From NCBI RefSeq assembly GCF_963662255.1, contig NC_085080.1:310001-374000 (forward strand): DNA of 64,000 bases, given 5' to 3'. The stretch comes from Cinclus cinclus (Eukaryota; Chordata; Aves; Passeriformes; Cinclidae). The notes under the pieces were generated by a model that made no database searches, was not told the DNA's origin, and was given only the letters and a program-made list of their open reading frames with translations. The position numbers and the translations under genes were made by a program. Shown here piece after piece: positions 59,301 to 64,000 of this stretch (the first letter of the stretch is position 1; each line of letters starts with the position of its first letter).

Positions 59301-62300
59301 GAACTGGGCACTGCAAGGGGGTTGGGTAAGGCTGTGGGAGCCAGATGTGACTGGACAGGGCCAAAGTTGTAGAGGGGCTTGGGGAGCTCTGGGCTGGCTC
59401 TGGTCACTCTCTACCCTCTATGCAGACCCTGTGCAACATCACTGGAGAGAAAAATGAGGCAGCCCAGGGCCCACTGGGTGTTGTCCCTCTTCAACAGAGG
59501 AAACACTCCCTAAAGCCCGGGGAAAAAACTGTGCCAGGCAGTGTCAAAACTACACCCCTGTCCTTCCTGCCCTCCCTCCCTCCCTACTTTACTTCCCCTC
59601 TCCTTTCTTCTTTTGCCAGGGACAGATCCCCCAGACCAAGGGGACAGAGGCAGGCCCTCTCAGGACACACTGGAGCCCTGCTCTCCCCCTTTGCCCTTTC
59701 CCCACCATGGGCACCCCTTGCATCCCCACCAGGTTTCAGGCAGTGACTCCAACCGAGGGACCCCAGCAGGACTGCTCAGTACCCGAGTGCCCTGAGCCTG
59801 CTCGGGATAATTCCTCTGGGCTGTGCTGGTCTTGTACGGGCTGTGCCTGCACTGCCAAGCAGCAGAGATGGCAGCTCAAGGCTGAGCAGGGCTCAGGCCC
59901 AGAGGCACAGCAATTACCTCCTGTGACTGTGCCTGGCATCGCCTCCCTTCCTGCAATGGAGATATTTCTTCTTCCATGAAATGCTTCCTTCAGCACAGCC
60001 TCCCCATCCGCTTCTGGTGGGAGAAAAAGGGACAGCTGGATGAGATGGAACCGTTCCCCATTGGGAAGGTGGTACCTTCAGGAGGCAATGCTTATGAAAG
60101 GCATTGATAAGGATCAGGAAAAGGCCCAGGCTCTTCAGGCTACCCACAGCACTCCACTCTCCCAACAGCTGCCCCTTCTAATCTAGCCCAAGTCCAGGAA
60201 ATTTTAGGGGATCCCAGGGTGTGCATGGGCCATGGAACAGTTTGGGCTCCCTGTCAGCTGATGCCAAATGCCTTCCTGCAGAGGCTGGGGAGAAGCTGCA
60301 GCCAGCCCAGGCTGGGAAACAGCCCTGCAGGGTGTGACAGCAGCAGCAGCGGGGCTGAGAGGCTGCCATGGATCCCTTCCCACTGTGCTGGGCATTGCGT
60401 GTCCAGATGTGGAGGGAAAGCCTCTGGCTGCTGAGTCTCAGGAGAAGGCTGAGGGAAATGCACCCACCTTGTCCTCCCTGCATCATTTCCTTCAGCATTT
60501 GCCTCATGACTTCAAGTGGCTCCAGGGATTTCTTGTCTGCCCTGTGTTTGCTCTTATCTCTTGGAGGACCTTAGAGCAAAGTAGTTCCATTTCAGATGAA
60601 TGGATCCCCCAAAAGCAGTGCTCAGCCTGTGGGGTCACCAGGGACACACGACTCACCCCTGTAATAGGAGCTGGGCTTGGGTGCAGCAACCAGGTCAGAA
60701 TTTGGAGAACTCTCTGCAGACACACCGTAACTCAACAACCACTGAAGCTTCTGTCACCTGCTTCCTGCCAGGTTGTCAATGATTATTTGTTGGTGGGACA
60801 GTGAGAACATACCTGCAGGAGGTCCAGAGGGCTTCAAAACTTCATACTGCCAAGCTAATGGAAAAGCCTTCCCTGGAAGCACATCTAGAAGCCAACCAAA
60901 AAGAGAAAATATTCCATTGTGCATCAGGGCTGGCTGTGGCCCTGGGCTCGTGGCAGGGCTCCCACTCGGGGCTGCTCCTGTGCCCTGGGCCTCTGGGCAC
61001 TCAGGGCAGCTCCAGGAGCAGCTGCAGAGGGAGGGACCTTGGTGCACGAGTCCCGTTTCCCCGGGGCTGGGAACGAGCTCCAGAGGCCTCGAAGCCGAGG
61101 CGCCTCCAGCTTTGGCTGCTCCCAGGCTGTGCAAGGACAGGCCCTGGGGGAAGAGCTGCTGCCACACAGCCCTGCCGAGGGCTGAGCCTGGCACAGCAAT
61201 TACCTCCTGTGCCTGTGCCCGTGCCTGCAATCGCCTTTCGTCTTGAAGCAGGGGCTGCTGATGAGCGACTGCTTCCACTGGGAAAAGCTGCCTTCCACAG
61301 AATCTCTATGTCCATCTCTTATGGAGAAAGGAAGGGAGACAGCTGGATCAGATGGAACTGTTCCCCATTTGGGAGGTGGCATCTTCAGGAGGCGACAATA
61401 CTTGTCAAAGACATGCAGAAGGATCAGTAAAAGGCCCAGGTGCTTGGGGATATCACAGGGCTCTCTCTTGCCCAAACCTGCACCTGTCCAGATCTACCCC
61501 AAGACCAGGACATTGCAAGGATCTCAGGGTGGGCCATGGCGCAGTTTGGGCTCCCTGTCAGCTGATGCCAAATGCCTTCCTGCAGAGGCTGGGGAGAAGC
61601 TGCAGCCAGCCCAGGCTGGGAAACAGCCCTGCAGGGTGTGACAGCAGCAGCAGCGGGGCTGAGAGGCTGCCATGGATCCCTTCCCACTGTGCTGGGCACA
61701 CCATGTCCAGATGTGCAGAGAAAGCCCAAGGCTGCTGAGTCTCAGGAGAAAGCTGAGGGAAATGCACCCACCACGCCCTTTCTGCAGTTCCTTCACAATT
61801 GGTTCCAGGATGTCATTTGAATCAAGCGATTCCTTCAGTCCTCTAAGTTTGTTCATCCCTCTTGGAGGACCTTAACAGAATGTCGTTCCATTTCAGATTA
61901 ATGGATCCCACAAATGCAGTGCTCAGCCTGTGGTGTCAGCAGGGACACACGACTCACCCATGCCCTGGGAGATGGGCTTGGGTGCAGCAACCAGACCAGG
62001 AGCTGGAGAAATCCTCCCTGCAGACACACCTGTAACTCAACAGCCACAGAAGCTTCTGTCACCTGCTGCCTGCCAGGTTGTCAATGATTATTCCTTGGTG
62101 GCACAGTGAGAACATACCTGCAGGAGGCTCCAAGGGCTTCAAAACTTTATGCAGCCAAGGTAATGGAGAAGCATTCCCAGGAAGCTCACCTGGAAGAGAG
62201 CACTGATGAGAACCATTTCCATGGTGTGCTGGGATCCCCTTCTGCCTTAGGAAACTGGGCTCTGCAAGGGGCTCGGGTAAAGCTTTGGGAACCAGATGTG

Positions 62301-64000
62301 AATGGACATGGCCGAAGCTGCAGAGGGGCCTGGGGAGCTCTGGGCTGGCTCTGGTCATTCTGCCCACTCTTTCCATGCACTCTGCAACATCTCTGCAGGG
62401 GCAGCTGGTCAAGCCCAGGGCTTGTTGGGACACTCTCCCTCCCTTCCTGTGACATAGCCCAGCACAGAACTGGTCTTCCGAGTGCCAGCCCCTCCCAGGT
62501 TTTGAGCAGTGTCTCCCCCAGAGGAACCCTAGCGGGACTGCTCAGTACCCGAGTGCCCTGAGCCTGCTCGGGATAATTCCTCTGGGCTGTGCAGGTCTTG
62601 TGCGGGCTGTGCCCACACTGCCAAGCAGCAGAGATGGCAGCTCAAGGCTGAGCAGGGCTCAGGCCCAGAGGCACAGCAATTACCTCCTGTGACTGTGCCT
62701 GGCATCGCCTCCCTTCCTGCAGCCGAGGTTGGCACAGAACCACTGCTTCCTCCGGGAAATGCTTCCTTCTGCACAGTCTTTCCTTTCATTTCTGGAGAAA
62801 GGAAAAGGGACAGCTGCATGAGATGGAACCGTTCCCCATTGGGGGGTAGCATCTTCAGGACACAATAATTTTGATAGACATGGATAAGGGACAGAAAACA
62901 CCCAGGATTTTGGGACCCTCTGAGGCTGGTCACTTCTCCAAACAGCCCCTACACCTGAACTACCATGAGGCCAGGAAATTACAGGGGATCTCAGGGTGTG
63001 CATGGCCCATGGTGCAGTTTGGACTCCCTGTCAGCTGATGCCAAATGCCTTCCTGCAGAGGCTGGGGAGAAGCTGCAGACAGCCCAGGCTGGGAAACAGC
63101 CCTGCAGGGTGTGACAGCAGTAGTAGCAGGGCACAGAGAGTGCCATGGATCTCTTCCAACTGTGCTGGGCACAGCATGTCCAGATGTGCAGAGAAAGTCC
63201 CCGGCTGCAGAGTTTCAGGAGAAGGCTGAGGGAAATGTACCCACCTTGTCCTCCCTGCAGCATTTCCTTCAGCATTTGCTGCATGGCTGCAGATGGTTCC
63301 GGGGATTTCTTGACTGCTGTGTCTCGGATCTTTCCCATTGGAGGTCCTTAAAAGAAAGTAGTTCCATTTCAGATGAACAGAATCCACAAATGCAGTGCTC
63401 AGCCTGTGGGGTCAGCAGGGACACACTACTCACCCCTGCGATGGGAGCTGGGCATGGGTGCAGCAACCAGTCCAGAATTTGGAGAACTCCTCCCTGCAGA
63501 CACACCTGTAACTCAACAGCCACAGAAGCCTCTGTCATTTCTGCTGCTCTGCATGGGCAGGACTGAGCCACAGGAGCTGTGAGGGGATTGCACAGGGCGA
63601 GGGCACACACGTGCACGGCTCTGTCCTGGCCCATGCAGCGATGCCCCCCTGGCCCAGCTTTGGGCTCTGAGCTGGCAGCTCCCCCAGGGGGAAAGGCCTT
63701 GACCTACCCTCACCATCTCCCAGAGGCTCAGTCCTGGATGCAGGTTGGGAAGCCAGAGCACCTTCCCCAACAGGTTCATCTGCAAAGAAAGGCAGGACAG
63801 AACAGCTCCCAGCACTGCAGGAGATGCTCAGGCTGCCTGGGGCTGGCAAAGGTGCCCCATGAGGCACAGCCCTGGGCACAGCCCTGGGCCCTTCCCTTCC
63901 CTCTCTGCTCTTCTCCATGGCTGCACACAGCACATGGAAGGACACACTGGCATTGTGCATGGGAAGAGGACTGACAGCTAAATGCTCCTTCCTCCCACTG
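56206..64000 (-). CDS. cassette-exon type I membrane protein gene (unrecognised family), 3' end present, 5' end off the right edge
   Basis: Not a family I recognise. Nineteen exons can be placed on the minus strand: D 63714-63779; E 63434-63505; A 63245-63334; B 62684-62791; C 62118-62189; E 61958-62029; A 61772-61858; B 61204-61317; C 60813-60884; E 60657-60713; A 60468-60557; B 59918-60013; C 59167-59238; D 58722-58787; E 58443-58514; A 58257-58343; B 57695-57808; transmembrane 56898-57063; terminal 56206-56368. All cassette exons are phase 1-1 and stop-free; the last junction is phase 2. The ectodomain is Ser/Gly/Pro/Lys-rich with few Cys. One hydrophobic helix (LLELIAIVAGGELVFMLCCV) precedes CCCKRKR. 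The tail is His/Ser/Tyr/Lys-rich. The A exon at 63.3 kb lacks its acceptor AG, and the E exon at 60.66 kb uses a shifted acceptor that keeps phase. By homology with the left gene, the signal-peptide exon should lie about 0.6 kb past the window. A cell-surface role is inference. Confidence 0.72.
56898..57063 (-). CDS. transmembrane exon of the right cassette gene
   Basis: This 166-nt exon enters in phase 1 and leaves in phase 2. It encodes a short juxtamembrane segment, one hydrophobic helix of about 22 residues and a Cys-Cys-Cys-Lys-Arg-Lys-Arg stop-transfer/palmitoylation-like motif. Its acceptor (CTCCCACAG) and donor (GTGAGT) are standard. The plus-strand homologue is at 43717-43891. Confidence 0.75.
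57068..64000. repeat. tandem array of cassette units; positions 1-2900 repeat 61087-63990
   Basis: Units of roughly 1.1-1.5 kb, each with one C-(D)-E-A-B exon set, are repeated here. Positions 1-2900 match 61.1-64.0 kb at a constant offset of 61086 with few differences, apart from the segment before about 400. That segment instead matches 59783-60180, so the copies differ by exchange between units. Confidence 0.8.

Overview
The window looks like avian nuclear DNA, most likely from a songbird. The evidence is a PAK3-like kinase gene in many short exons, remnants of avian-type MHC class II beta genes, C2H2 zinc-finger fragments with CpG-rich promoters, and pieces of ERV-L, gammaretrovirus-like and other avian endogenous retroviruses with their LTRs. 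I recall that PAK3-related genes are reported as strongly expanded in zebra finch, but could not check this. Exon coordinates below come from reading splice sites and codon phase by eye; no transcript or database was used.

The most notable content is at the two ends. Positions 1-3492 and 56206-64000 (both minus strand) hold two members of an apparent gene family that I do not recognise. Each member is built from short cassettes of exons (types C, D, E, A and B, 57-114 nt), and every exon is symmetric phase 1-1 and free of stops. The left gene has a signal-peptide exon followed by two cassettes and runs off the left edge. The right gene has four cassettes, a transmembrane exon and a terminal cytoplasmic exon, and runs off the right edge. 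A third, 5'-truncated member lies on the plus strand at 42495-44663; its transmembrane exon is homologous but its cytoplasmic tail is entirely different and proline-rich.

From 3.9 to 55.6 kb the sequence is a patchwork. It contains a partial provirus (4.1-5.8 kb, minus) and an eroded large palindrome: near-identical arms at 7737-11078 and 29857-33303 flank a roughly 19 kb core, with further inverted pairs inside. In the core lies a PAK3-like kinase gene (19882-26532, minus) whose frame is open across ten exons. It has an intact catalytic core but no visible p21-binding domain; instead it carries an N-terminal hydrophobic segment and a Trp/acidic repeat. Two solo LTRs and simple repeats are also present.

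To the right are a broken MHC class II beta gene (33.9-36.1 kb, minus) with an orphan copy of its promoter in the opposite orientation, and a 0.75 kb ATGACC-type repeat. Next come a partial ERV-L element (37.4-41.9 kb, plus) carrying an unexplained three-helix membrane ORF before gag, and a decayed gammaretrovirus-like provirus (46.2-53.4 kb, minus) with gag, integrase and env remnants. An LTR of the first element's type sits in the deletion between its gag and integrase. A (TTCCC)n tract lies just before the 3' end of the right-hand cassette gene.
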